A DNA stretch of 64,000 bases. It comes from Acidimicrobiales bacterium (GTDB lineage Bacteria; Actinomycetota; Acidimicrobiia; Acidimicrobiales; UBA8190). The position numbers and the translations under genes were made by a program. The notes below the pieces were generated by a model. It was given only the letters and a program-made list of their open reading frames with translations, ran no database searches and was not told the DNA's origin. Each line of letters starts with the position of its first letter. Positions within the stretch are counted from its first letter, which is position 1. This document shows, piece by piece, positions 1 through 8,444 of the stretch. The stretch spans positions 1 through 64,000 of the forward strand of contig DATKSK010000068.1 in NCBI GenBank assembly GCA_035531755.1. Reading direction: 5' to 3'.

Positions 1-360
1 CGAGGGCACGCCTCGGACGCAGGGCAAGCCCTGCCTGAAGGATCCCGGCAACCGACTGCGGCATCGAGCGCGGACCTCGAGGGTCACTCCCGACCCGGCC
101 AGATGGGCATCGAGTACCTCCGAGATGCTCATCCCGGCAACGGGGTGACCGCCGGTGAGCCGCTCCCAGCCAATGAGTGCAAGGCCGTAGGCCACCGCGC
201 CTTCGTCTCCTCCCCAGGAGCGCAAGAGCCGCTTCGGTGCGACGAGGCGATCAAGGCTGTGTTGACAGGCAAGGTGAACGACACTCCAACTCCCGCGACC
301 GAGCTCCCCGACGACCGTGAAGTCGCCTGAACCCCACCGGCTGGAGGGCGCGCTGTCCAC
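1..360 (-). pseudogene. Ser/Thr protein kinase remnant (internal deletion, runs off window start)
   Basis: This minus-strand frame is open from a GTG at 360 to base 1. It reads like the ends of a Hanks-type kinase joined together. The N-lobe is recognisable by the glycine-rich loop ELGRGSWSVVH and the VAPK lysine strand with LDR before it. About 10 residues later comes C-lobe-like sequence (YGLALIGWERLTGGHPVAG, followed by SEVLDAHL), which normally lies some 130 residues further on. The catalytic HRD and DFG loops are therefore missing. Seen: both lobe signatures in one uninterrupted frame. Inferred: an internal deletion produced a dead kinase. It could also be an intact kinase-like small protein continuing outside the window. 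No ribosome binding site is evident before the GTG. Confidence 0.5.
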
Positions 361-640
361 GGGGCGGCAGGAGGACCCGATGCCCAGGTGCGCCACCCGC
401 CGCCGCGCTCGCACTGTCGGCGAGCCTCACGTGCTGTCGGCGCGACCGGTGGCCTCCCGCTGGGGGCTTGTTGCGGTAGCAAGGATCGGAGCGGTGCGTG
501 GCGGACACGGCCGCCGTTGGCGTCTCGCGCTCGCCGGCTGGGAGTCTCGATTGTGGCGAAGGACCCTGTTTGCGCGCCGGGAAGCGGCATACCGTGTGCT
601 CGAGAGCTGGTGATGCCGGCCGCACGAGGAGGCGCATGCC

Positions 641-835
641 ATGCGAGCTGCCGTCGGGGACAAGATCGTGGTACGAGGTCACCGAGTCGGAGAGCACGAC
701 CGCGACGCCATCATTCTCGCCGTCGAAGGGCCCGACGGGAGTCCACCGTATCGGGTGCGGTGGGACGACGACGGGCATGAAGGGATCTTCTTTCCGGGGG
801 CTGATGCCGTCGTCGAGCACTATCCGGTTGCGTGA
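641..835 (+). CDS. DUF1918 small protein
   Basis: This 64-residue protein is typical of the DUF1918 family: it starts MRAAVGD, has a central SPPYRVRW strand, and ends near HEGIFFPGADAVV. The family is a small SH3-like beta barrel of unknown biochemical role, common in actinobacteria. The M. tuberculosis homologue Rv0569 belongs to the DosR dormancy regulon. A strong GAGGAGG ribosome binding site lies at 626-632, eight bases before the ATG, and fixes the start. The Lrp-like gene follows 37 bases later on the same strand, so the two are probably co-transcribed. I found no convincing DosR-type box just upstream. Confidence 0.88.
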   Translation: MRAAVGDKIVVRGHRVGEHDRDAIILAVEGPDGSPPYRVRWDDDGHEGIFFPGADAVVEHYPVA

Positions 836-872
836 TCCCGCGGGGTCGCCGGCCCGATCAAGGAGGCCGACC

Positions 873-1106
873 ATGTCGGTGGCCGCATACATACTCATCC
901 AGACCGAGGTCGGCAAGACGCACGTCGCCCAACAAGCCGCTGCGATCGAGGGCGTCACCTCGGCCGAGAACGTGACGGGCCCGTACGACGTGATCGTTCG
1001 TGCCACGGCCGATTCGATGGACGACCTCGGTCGCCTCGTCGTCAGCCACATCCAGATCATCGAGGGCATCACGCGCACCGTCACCTGTCCCGTGGTGAAT
1101 CTCTGA
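873..1106 (+). CDS. Stand-alone Lrp/AsnC ligand-binding (RAM) domain protein
   Basis: This 77-residue protein consists only of the Lrp/AsnC C-terminal alpha-beta ligand-binding domain. The features seen are the AYILIQTEVGK first strand, the GPYDVIVRA strand, and the IQIIEGITRT segment that closes these domains. There is no helix-turn-helix, so it cannot bind DNA by itself. Stand-alone RAM proteins are known to form oligomers that bind amino acids or modulate partner regulators. AGGAGG at 861-866 sets the ATG start. It follows the DUF1918 gene in the same direction, and the large transporter operon downstream points towards it. Role inferred: small-molecule sensing. Confidence 0.88.
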   Translation: MSVAAYILIQTEVGKTHVAQQAAAIEGVTSAENVTGPYDVIVRATADSMDDLGRLVVSHIQIIEGITRTVTCPVVNL

Positions 1107-1184
1107 CCCTTCCTGGAGACCGCCTCCGATCAGGCCCTTGCGGCCGCTGATGGTGAGCCCGCTCGGCGCACTGTGGAGCCGGCC

Positions 1185-3107
1185 TCACCGCCGCTCGGCC
1201 AGCGGACGGGCGCCCGATCGGTGGATCAGGTCGATGTCACCGCCGAGGTAGGAGGACACGACCCGTGGGTCGGACAGGACCTCGGACGGTCTGCCCCGCA
1301 CGACAACCGTTCCGAGGTCCAGGGCGATGACGTCGTCCGACACCGCACTGATGAGCGGCATGTCGTGCTCGATGAGCACGATCGAGCAGTCCGTGGCGCG
1401 CTGGATGTCCTTCAGCAGGGGTCCGAGCGCCTCGGTCTCGCGCTGGGCGATGCCCGATGACGGCTCGTCGAGGAGCAGCACGGTGGGCCCGTGGGCGATG
1501 GTCATGGCCAGGTCGACCATCCGCCGCACCCCGGTGGAGAGCTCCGAGACGAACTTGTCCCTGTAGGCCTGGAGGCTCATCAGCTCGATCAGCTCCTCCA
1601 CCCTGAGACCGACGGCGCGTTCCGACTCCTGGATGGCGGGCAGGTCCAGGAGGGCCGCCAGGTGGTCCCGGGTGGCGATGTGTCGCTCGAGCCCCAGCGC
1701 GATGTTCTCGGAGACGGTGAGGGACGGGAAGATGCGGGCGTCCTGGAAGGACCGCCCGAGTCCGGCCGCCGCTCGGCGGGCGGCTGACCATTCGCTGACC
1801 TCGACGCCCCCGAGCTCGATGTGACCGCCGTTGACCGGGAGAACCCCGGAGACGAGGTCCAGGATTGTCGTCTTGCCCGCACCGTTCGGGCCGATCAGCC
1901 CGAGCGTCTCACCCTGGCGCAGGTCGAAGCTCACGTCGTCGACCGCGGTGATCCCGCCGAATCGTCTGGTCAGCCCGCTGACGCGCAGGACCACCGGCCG
2001 GCCGGCCAGAGGGTCGGGGTCTCGATCGAGCGACGGCTCACCTCTGACCGTCACCGCCGTGGCAGTGGCGCCGGTGCCGTTGGCTCCTTCGAGGAAGACG
2101 GATCGCAGGAGGTCGCCCCGCGCCAGCAGCTCGGCGGCGGGACCCTGAAAGCGGACCTCGCCCTTCTCCATGAAGTAGGCACGCTCGGCGATCGTCAGGG
2201 CGACGTTCACGGACTGCTCGACCAGGATGATCGTGCAGCCTTCGGCGTGGATGGCGCGCACGATCCCGAGCAGCTGCTCTACGACGGTCGGTGCCAGGCC
2301 CAGAGAGAGCTCGTCGATGATGAGCAACCGTGGCTTCGCCACGAAGGCCATGCCGAGCCCGAGTTGCTGCTGCTCGCCGCCCGAGAGGTTCCCCGCCATC
2401 TGGTGCCAACGCTCCTTCAGGCGCGGGAACAGCTCCAGGACCCTCGCCGTCCGGGTGTGGATCTCGTCGGCTTCCTCCTTGGCGAACAGCCACGCGGCGG
2501 CCTTGAAGTGCTCGGCGACGGTGAGCGTCGGGAACACGGCCTTGCCCCCGGGGACCTGCACGATCCCCAACCTCGCTCGGTCGACAGGATCTGCGTGGGT
2601 GATGTCGCGGCCGTCGAACACGATGGACCCGTCGATCGGGTCGACGAGGCCGGAGACCGCCTTCAACAGCGTGGACTTCCCGGCGCCGTTCGTACCGAGC
2701 AGGGCGACGATCTCACCCTGGCCGATCTCCATGTCGACCCCGAAGAGCACCCGGACCTTGTCGTAGGCCACGTGCACGCCCCGGCAGACGAGCAGCGGTG
2801 CGCGGTCCGAAGTAGGCGCGACGGCGGCTGGGGCGGGAGCGGATCCGGAGAACACCGGCGGCCGCTCCAGCCGCGGGGGAGCAGGAAGCGGGGGAGCGGA
2901 ATTGGAGGCCACCGGCCGCCGCTCGAGCAGCGGGGGAGGTGGAGGGGCGTTGGCCGGCGACGGCTCGAGCAACGCCTGTGGGAGTCCCCGTCCCTCCGTG
3001 CCGGTGCCGGTGCCGGTGCCGGTCCTCGACCTGCGCCAGTTGCGGATGTCGAGGAAGAGGCCGAACAGCAAGACGGCCCCCGCGAGCGAGAACGCGAGGG
3101 CGATCAC
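1185..3107 (-). CDS. Fused LivF-LivG type ABC transporter ATPase
   Basis: This 640-residue protein carries two complete ABC ATPase domains for branched-chain amino acid or amide import. Residues 1-22 form a hydrophobic helix, followed by a Thr/Gly then Pro-rich linker to about residue 105. The first ATPase is LivF-like: Walker A GTNGAGKS, signature LSGGE, Walker B LLIIDELSLGL. The second is LivG-like: GPNGAGKT, signature LSTG, VLLLDEPSSG. In most operons LivG and LivF are separate proteins of about 250 residues. The ATG overlaps the permease stop by four bases, so translation is coupled. The N-terminal membrane helix is unusual for this cytoplasmic subunit. The linker's Thr-Gly run comes from a GGTGCC microsatellite near 3000. 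Confidence 0.93.
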   Translation of the reverse strand: MIALAFSLAGAVLLFGLFLDIRNWRRSRTGTGTGTGTEGRGLPQALLEPSPANAPPPPPLLERRPVASNSAPPLPAPPRLERPPVFSGSAPAPAAVAPTSDRAPLLVCRGVHVAYDKVRVLFGVDMEIGQGEIVALLGTNGAGKSTLLKAVSGLVDPIDGSIVFDGRDITHADPVDRARLGIVQVPGGKAVFPTLTVAEHFKAAAWLFAKEEADEIHTRTARVLELFPRLKERWHQMAGNLSGGEQQQLGLGMAFVAKPRLLIIDELSLGLAPTVVEQLLGIVRAIHAEGCTIILVEQSVNVALTIAERAYFMEKGEVRFQGPAAELLARGDLLRSVFLEGANGTGATATAVTVRGEPSLDRDPDPLAGRPVVLRVSGLTRRFGGITAVDDVSFDLRQGETLGLIGPNGAGKTTILDLVSGVLPVNGGHIELGGVEVSEWSAARRAAAGLGRSFQDARIFPSLTVSENIALGLERHIATRDHLAALLDLPAIQESERAVGLRVEELIELMSLQAYRDKFVSELSTGVRRMVDLAMTIAHGPTVLLLDEPSSGIAQRETEALGPLLKDIQRATDCSIVLIEHDMPLISAVSDDVIALDLGTVVVRGRPSEVLSDPRVVSSYLGGDIDLIHRSGARPLAERR

Positions 3108-5371
3108 GGCGCGACCCGGCCGCCGTCGAGCAGGGATGCGTGCGGCGTTGCGTCGGAGGCGGCGGCGACCGGCTGCGGAGCCGCTCCGACCACCGACGCC
3201 TCGAACCCCGGCGGCGCCGGCGCGGCGACGCGCCCGGGTGCCGGGCCCAGGTCAGCCACCAGCGACGGCACCACCAGGCCCCGGCGGGTGGCGACCCGCC
3301 GCAGCCAGTCGTCGCGCAGCCGCATGCCGCCCTCGGCGGACCCGCCCGGGTAGAAGGACGAGTTGATCAGCAGCAGCGGCCCGGTCAGCAGCAGCGGCAT
3401 CACTGATTCGATCGTCGTCGAGTGGAACAGATCGTAGATCCGCGGCCCGAAGACCACCGACACCTCGAGGACCATGACGCCGACGACCGCCCAGGACACC
3501 GAGCTGACTCCGGCGATGGCCACGGCGAGGAACAGGATGAGGCTGGCCTGGATGTCGTAGGTCCCCGGCACGACGTTCTGCTGGGCATAGTCGAAGAGCA
3601 CCCCGGCAAGACCGGCGATCCCGCCCGAGACGGCGAACGCCGCCAACCGGGTGCGGGCCGGGTTGACGGCGAAAGCGGCGGCCGTTCGCTCGTTGTCGCG
3701 CAGCGCGATCAGCACCCGGCCGGACCGGTTCCGCCGGAAGGCGAAGGCGGCCAGCATGACCAGAGCCAGGAACACCAGACAGAGGTAGTAGTACGCCCGG
3801 TCCCCCGTCAGATCGATCCTCCCGTAGAGCAGGGGTCTGGAGAGGTGAGCCGCCAGGCCGGAGGGGAGGATGTGCCGGCCGATCCAGTAGTGCTCGTTGA
3901 GGAGGTAGTTCGGCACCGCGTAGCCGAAGGCGAGGGTCGTCACCGCCAGGTACAGCCCCTGGATGCGCAGGGAGGGGAGCCCGATGACCACTGCCGCCAC
4001 GACTCCGGTGAGGATCCCGATCCCCAGGGCGGCGAAGAAGTCGATGTTGTGGTTCGCGATCAGCCCTCCGGCCACGCCGGCAGAGACACCCACCAGCCCG
4101 AACTGCCCCAGGCTGATCTGCCCGGCCCAACCCGTCAACACCACCAGGGACACGGCCACGATCCCGTACAGCGGGAGCAGGACGAGGTACGAGATGTTGG
4201 CGGTGCCGAGGAGGTAGGGAAGCGCGATCAGCAGGCCGGCGCCCGCGGCGGCGGTGCCCCACCGGGCGGCGGCGACCTCCGGGAGCCTGCGCAGCTCTGC
4301 GGGGATCGGCCGGAACTGCTTCACCGTCTGCCACCTCCCCTCGCCGGCGTCCAGCGCCCGGGCGGTGCGGCGAGGTTGGGTGAGCAGGGCGCCGAGGATG
4401 ACGATCACCATGATCGACGAGGAGATGCTGTTGTCCCCGGAGCTGATGATGGTCGAGGTGATGAGCACACCGATGCCCATGCCGGCGGCGAGCGCCACCC
4501 CGAAGCGCTCCATCCGCGACACCACGGCGGCGGTGAGGGCGTAGAGCAGCGTGTCGAACCCCAGCGTGGCGTCGCTCGGCGTGCCGATGAGCGGCGCCTG
4601 CACGAAGATGGCCAGTGCGGCGAGGAGCCCGGCGAGCGCCCACGCCGCCATGCTCACCCGGCGCACCGGGATGCCGAGCAGCAGTGCCCGGTCGGCGTTC
4701 TCCGCCGAGGCGCGCAGGGCGATCCCGAGCCGCGTGTAACGCAGGAACCCCGCCAGCGCCAGGGTCACCACCCCCACCGTCACCAGGGCGGCGACCTCGT
4801 TCCCGCTCAGCAGCGGCTGGCCCCGGCTGTTGTGCCAGACCAGGTGCTCCCAGGGGGTGGGCACCGTCGACCCTTCGTTGGTCGCGTTCTGCCCGAACCA
4901 CACCGGGATGAAGAACCCGAGGATGGCCAGGCTCTGGGCCACGCCGATCGTCATCACGGTCGCGATCAGCCTGGGGACGTCGTCGAAGCGGCGCATCACC
5001 AGGTCGGTCAGCACCCCGAAGAGCGGCCCGCCCACCAGGACGATCGGCAGCGCCAGCAGGTAGTTCACATGGTCCTGCAGGACGAGCGACAAGGCGATGA
5101 TGGCCGGCACGGCCCCCACCGCGCCGGCCGCGAAGTTGATGATGCGCGACGTCCGGTAGATGAGCACGATGCCGACGCCGATGATCCCGTACAGAGATCC
5201 GAGGGCGAGCCCGGAGACGAAGTCGGGGGCCGACGTCGAGAAGATCAGCTCGATCGCGGCGACGAAGATCACGCCTGCTGCCAGCCATCGACCCACCTGC
5301 GCTGCTCGGCTCGGCCCTCGGACGGCCTCGGCCACGGAGCCGAGCGGTCGGGACAGCAGTGAGCTCCTCAC
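3104..5371 (-). CDS. Fused LivH-LivM type ABC transporter permease
   Basis: This protein of about 755 residues joins both permease subunits of a branched-chain amino acid type importer. The LivH half (about 30-330) contains the GSLYGIIGVGIVLIYRTS and INFAAGA segments. The LivM half (about 340-700) contains LVVLTGWAGQISLGQFG and ALRDNERTAAAFAVN, the conserved cytoplasmic loop that contacts the ATPase. Hydrophobic stretches suggest about 16-18 membrane segments. The start is taken as GTG at 5371, because it overlaps the binding-protein stop by four bases (GTGA); longer readings lose permease character. The C-terminal tail is Ala/Pro rich. Its stop overlaps the start of the ATPase gene. Confidence 0.93.
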   Translation of the reverse strand: MRSSLLSRPLGSVAEAVRGPSRAAQVGRWLAAGVIFVAAIELIFSTSAPDFVSGLALGSLYGIIGVGIVLIYRTSRIINFAAGAVGAVPAIIALSLVLQDHVNYLLALPIVLVGGPLFGVLTDLVMRRFDDVPRLIATVMTIGVAQSLAILGFFIPVWFGQNATNEGSTVPTPWEHLVWHNSRGQPLLSGNEVAALVTVGVVTLALAGFLRYTRLGIALRASAENADRALLLGIPVRRVSMAAWALAGLLAALAIFVQAPLIGTPSDATLGFDTLLYALTAAVVSRMERFGVALAAGMGIGVLITSTIISSGDNSISSSIMVIVILGALLTQPRRTARALDAGEGRWQTVKQFRPIPAELRRLPEVAAARWGTAAAGAGLLIALPYLLGTANISYLVLLPLYGIVAVSLVVLTGWAGQISLGQFGLVGVSAGVAGGLIANHNIDFFAALGIGILTGVVAAVVIGLPSLRIQGLYLAVTTLAFGYAVPNYLLNEHYWIGRHILPSGLAAHLSRPLLYGRIDLTGDRAYYYLCLVFLALVMLAAFAFRRNRSGRVLIALRDNERTAAAFAVNPARTRLAAFAVSGGIAGLAGVLFDYAQQNVVPGTYDIQASLILFLAVAIAGVSSVSWAVVGVMVLEVSVVFGPRIYDLFHSTTIESVMPLLLTGPLLLINSSFYPGGSAEGGMRLRDDWLRRVATRRGLVVPSLVADLGPAPGRVAAPAPPGFEASVVGAAPQPVAAASDATPHASLLDGGRVAP

Positions 5372-7035
5372 GATGTGCGGACCTTCGGGATCGGCGGTGC
5401 CGACACCTTGGGATACTGGTTCGGCAGGAACCGCGAGCCCTCGATGCCGACGAAGGTGCCGGTCTTGCCGTTGTACGGCGAGGTGGCGTTCTTGGCCCAG
5501 TAGACGACCCGGGCGTCGATCGTCCAGTTGAAGCTGCCCCGGGAGAACCCGACCTCGGCCTGCCCGGTCGTGCCCCCGCCTATGGTGCCCAGCGACGGGG
5601 CCGCCGCCGCCATCCTCGCCGGTGTCAGATCGGGGCCGGTGTTCTCGATCAGGCTGGCCAGCATGTTCCAGCCCTCCCAGTCTCCCGTAGCCGCGTAGGC
5701 CTGCATCGGGAGGTTCGTGCCGCCGCCGAGCTGGTACACCTTCGGACCGGACTCCTTCTTCGCCGGAGCCAGACCCGAAACCGACGTGATGCCGAAGGCG
5801 GTGTCGAACTCGCAGCCGCTCTGCGGTGTCGGACATGCCAGTGATTGCTGGGTCGGCGTCGACTCGTAGGCTTGGGCGACGGCATCGACCCCCATGCCCT
5901 GCGCGTCGGCGAGGACGTTCTCGGGGTAATAGTTGTGCTGCTGCTCCCCGGAGTAGAGGAGCTCGGGAGCGACCGGGTCGCACAGGCAGAGCACATCCGT
6001 CGCGGGCTCGTTCGGCGTGTCCATGACGGAGATCCCGGCGTTGATCTGCTGCGCGGCCGTGCTGATGTCCTGGGAGTAGAAGTAGTGATGCCGGGCGACG
6101 CTGGCGCCGTCGCCGCAGTCACGGTTGAGCGCGGGAACGAGCACGTTGGTCACGGTGTCCTCGTTGTCCGGGTCGTTGGTGGAGATCACCCCGAGGACCC
6201 GCTTCTGACCGTTGAAGTTCTGGGCGGGGTTCTTGTTCTGCGCGAAGCTCACCACCCGGCTGGAATCTCTGCTCGTGAGCTGGTTGCACCAGAACTTGGC
6301 GAATCCCTGTTCGATGTGGGTAGAGCTCTCGCCCGGTGACCAGAAGTACGGGGCGTTCGCCTGGGCGAACGCGTCACTGAAACCCACGCCACCGAGGGCC
6401 ACGGTGTGGTCCTGGGCGAGGCGGGCGTAGCACGCTGAGCAGAGTGTGGTCCCCCATGAGACGGCGTAGGGATGGACGGTCTGGACGATCGTGTCCATCT
6501 CGGCCAGTAGGCACGAGTAGTCCGGCGGCACGGTCTGGCAGCTGCCCCGGTAGGGCTCGATCTTCAGCTTCCGGCCCCACAGCACGTAGTGGGAGTTGAC
6601 GAAGTTCTGGAAGGCCCGGTCCACCTGCTGGGTCTGCTCGTAGCTGACGTACAGCCCTTGCGCCTTCAGGATCGTGTCCACCACGGCGCCGGCGTCGGCG
6701 TAGTAGTCGACGACGGTGATCGTGTTGTTCGACACGCCCTGGTACGTGCTGCCGCCGTTGTCGTAGGAGCCGCCGACCCTCCCCGGGGTGCACGGTGGGG
6801 CGTAGTAGTCGATCGACGTCGGGAACTCCCGGCCCCCGACACAGTGCGACGTGTCGCCGGTTGCTCCCGTGGCCGTCCCGGAGAATCCGGCTGGGGCACC
6901 CCCCGACGTGACGCCGGCGCCACCCGAGGCGCTCTGGCTGGCGGAGGTCGAGGGGAAGATGCCGATGATCAGCGCCTGCGCCACGAGGACCACCCCGAGG
7001 GGCAGGTACCGCCGAACCAGGCTCCGGACCTTCAC
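5368..7035 (-). CDS. Branched-chain amino acid type ABC transporter substrate-binding protein
   Basis: This 555-residue extracytoplasmic binding protein is the first gene of the three-gene importer operon. GTG at 7035 is chosen because GGAGG lies eight bases upstream. The N-terminus (VKVRSLVRRYLPLG followed by a hydrophobic run) is a signal peptide or membrane anchor, and a Ser/Gly/Ala-rich linker follows. The body has the periplasmic-binding fold pattern (NTITVVDYYAD, then VLGVISTNDPDNEDTV, then a C-terminal ARVVYWAKNATSPYNG). It holds many cysteines, suggesting disulfides outside the cell. It is long for the family (usually about 380-430 residues). Substrate not determinable: amino acids, amides or aromatic acids are all possible. 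Confidence 0.85.
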   Translation of the reverse strand: MKVRSLVRRYLPLGVVLVAQALIIGIFPSTSASQSASGGAGVTSGGAPAGFSGTATGATGDTSHCVGGREFPTSIDYYAPPCTPGRVGGSYDNGGSTYQGVSNNTITVVDYYADAGAVVDTILKAQGLYVSYEQTQQVDRAFQNFVNSHYVLWGRKLKIEPYRGSCQTVPPDYSCLLAEMDTIVQTVHPYAVSWGTTLCSACYARLAQDHTVALGGVGFSDAFAQANAPYFWSPGESSTHIEQGFAKFWCNQLTSRDSSRVVSFAQNKNPAQNFNGQKRVLGVISTNDPDNEDTVTNVLVPALNRDCGDGASVARHHYFYSQDISTAAQQINAGISVMDTPNEPATDVLCLCDPVAPELLYSGEQQHNYYPENVLADAQGMGVDAVAQAYESTPTQQSLACPTPQSGCEFDTAFGITSVSGLAPAKKESGPKVYQLGGGTNLPMQAYAATGDWEGWNMLASLIENTGPDLTPARMAAAAPSLGTIGGGTTGQAEVGFSRGSFNWTIDARVVYWAKNATSPYNGKTGTFVGIEGSRFLPNQYPKVSAPPIPKVRTS

Positions 7036-7610
7036 GGGCAGCACCTCCCCTCCGGCCGCTGCCCGGGCGCGAGCGCGGGATCGACAACAGCAGATGCCCC
7101 GGGCCCGGCACCGAGGCCGAGCCGCAACCGTCCCCCCATCCGTCCCACACCCCCTCGGTCCTGCCGATGCTACGCCCAGAGCGTGCGCTCTGCCCTGTCG
7201 GCAGCGGCCGTGAGAGCCTCGGCCGCCTCGGGCAGCCGGCCGATCGGTCGTTCCGCACCGGCTGCTCGCCCGTCGTCGGCCTCCCCGCCGGACCGGGTCG
7301 CCGCGGTGCCGACCAGGCCGGGGCTGACCGCATTGGCCCGACACGTGGCGACACAACGTCCAGGTAGCGTCGCCCTTCATCGGATCACCTCGGTGATCCC
7401 CCTCTGACCACCGGGTCCGGGCTGTCCCGGGCGGGCCGGTGTGGTCCCTCGCCCCTGCCACGGGGCCTCTGCGCTCATCGCACCCTGCCGGAGCTTCGTC
7501 CTGCGAGCTGCAAACCCTGACGTGCAGTCGCTGCGCCCGGGACCGGTCCGCTCGGCCTTGCCCGTGCTCTCCAGGTGCATCGCATCAGCACCACAGAGAA
7601 GGAATCGGAC
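7036..7610 (+). other. Divergent intergenic region between importer operon and ardC-like gene
   Basis: This 575-base stretch separates the leftward transporter operon from the rightward ArdC-like gene. I see no coding pattern in it. It should carry promoters for both sides. The one clear structure is the 18-base inverted repeat at 7382-7399, listed separately. Confidence 0.6.
7382..7399. promoter_or_regulatory. Perfect 8+8 inverted repeat, candidate operator
   Basis: The sequence GGATCACC-TC-GGTGATCC has two perfect 8-base arms around a 2-base centre, the usual geometry of a dimeric repressor site. It lies in the divergent region, about 350 bases before the binding-protein start and about 210 bases before the ardC-like start. 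Which gene it controls, and by what protein, cannot be told from the sequence. Confidence 0.45.
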
Positions 7611-8444
7611 ATGACCGCCAAGGACAACCATCTGCAACTCATCGCCCAGCTCGCGGAGGGGATCAGCAACCTCACGACATCCGACGAATGGCAGCGCTAC
7701 CTCGACTTCCAGGGCCGCTTCCACCGCTACAGCTTCGGCAACGTGCTCCTCATCGCAGCCCAGTGCCACGAGGCGACACGGGTCGCAGGGTTCAATGCAT
7801 GGCGCACGTTCAACCGCTTCGTCCGCAAGGGAGAGAAGGCCATCTGGATTCTCGCCCCCATGGTCTACAAGGACGCCGACGCCGAGGACGGCGAGGGTGG
7901 CCGGGTCATCCGGGGCTTCAAGTTCGTGTCCGTGTTCGACGTGGCCCAGACCGATGGCGACGAGCTGCCGTCCATCTGCAACCGGCTCGATGGCGACGAC
8001 CCTGACGGGCTCTACGCCCAGCTCCTGACGGTCGCCCGGTCCATCGGTTTCACGGTCGAGGACCACGAGTTCGCCCGAAGCACGAACGGTGACTGCTGCC
8101 ACAGCGAGCGCCGCATCCGGATCGAGATGACCAACTCACCTGCACAGCGGGTGAAGACCCTCTCCCACGAGATCGCTCACGCCCTGCTCCATGAGAAGTA
8201 CGACGACCGAGCCCTCGCCGAGCTGGAGGCTGAGTCCACGGCATACGTGGTCTGCCACGCGTTCGGGCTTGACACGAGTGACTACTCGTTCGGGTACGTC
8301 GCAACGTGGGCCGGTGGCGGCGAGCAGGCCATCGCCGGGATCAAGGCATCCTGCGAACGGATCCAGAAGAGCGCTGCCACCATCCTGCGGGCGCTCGAGC
8401 CCGCAGCCGAGGAGCAGGCGGCATGGACCGCCGTCGTGCCATGA
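7611..8444 (+). CDS. ArdC-like antirestriction protein with ImmA/IrrE metallopeptidase motif
   Basis: This 277-residue protein has an N-terminal ArdC-type single-stranded DNA binding domain (GRFHRYSFGNVLLIAAQ, then FNAWRTFNRFVRKGEKAIWILAP, each a family hallmark) and a C-terminal zinc peptidase motif, HEIAHALLH, with a downstream glutamate in ELEAESTAYVV. ArdC proteins are carried by plasmids and integrative elements and protect incoming DNA against host restriction. ATG at 7611 is preferred for its AGAAGGA site at 7597-7603. The surrounding stretch (7.0-9.2 kb) is sparsely coding and slightly less GC rich, which fits a remnant of a mobile element. No integrase or relaxase is present nearby. 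Confidence 0.85.
   Translation: MTAKDNHLQLIAQLAEGISNLTTSDEWQRYLDFQGRFHRYSFGNVLLIAAQCHEATRVAGFNAWRTFNRFVRKGEKAIWILAPMVYKDADAEDGEGGRVIRGFKFVSVFDVAQTDGDELPSICNRLDGDDPDGLYAQLLTVARSIGFTVEDHEFARSTNGDCCHSERRIRIEMTNSPAQRVKTLSHEIAHALLHEKYDDRALAELEAESTAYVVCHAFGLDTSDYSFGYVATWAGGGEQAIAGIKASCERIQKSAATILRALEPAAEEQAAWTAVVP

Noticed and set aside
251-1084. Long minus-strand frame over the DUF1918 and Lrp-like genes
   Set aside because: Arg/Pro/Ser-rich composition typical of an opposite-strand shadow; both plus-strand genes have strong ribosome sites and family matches.
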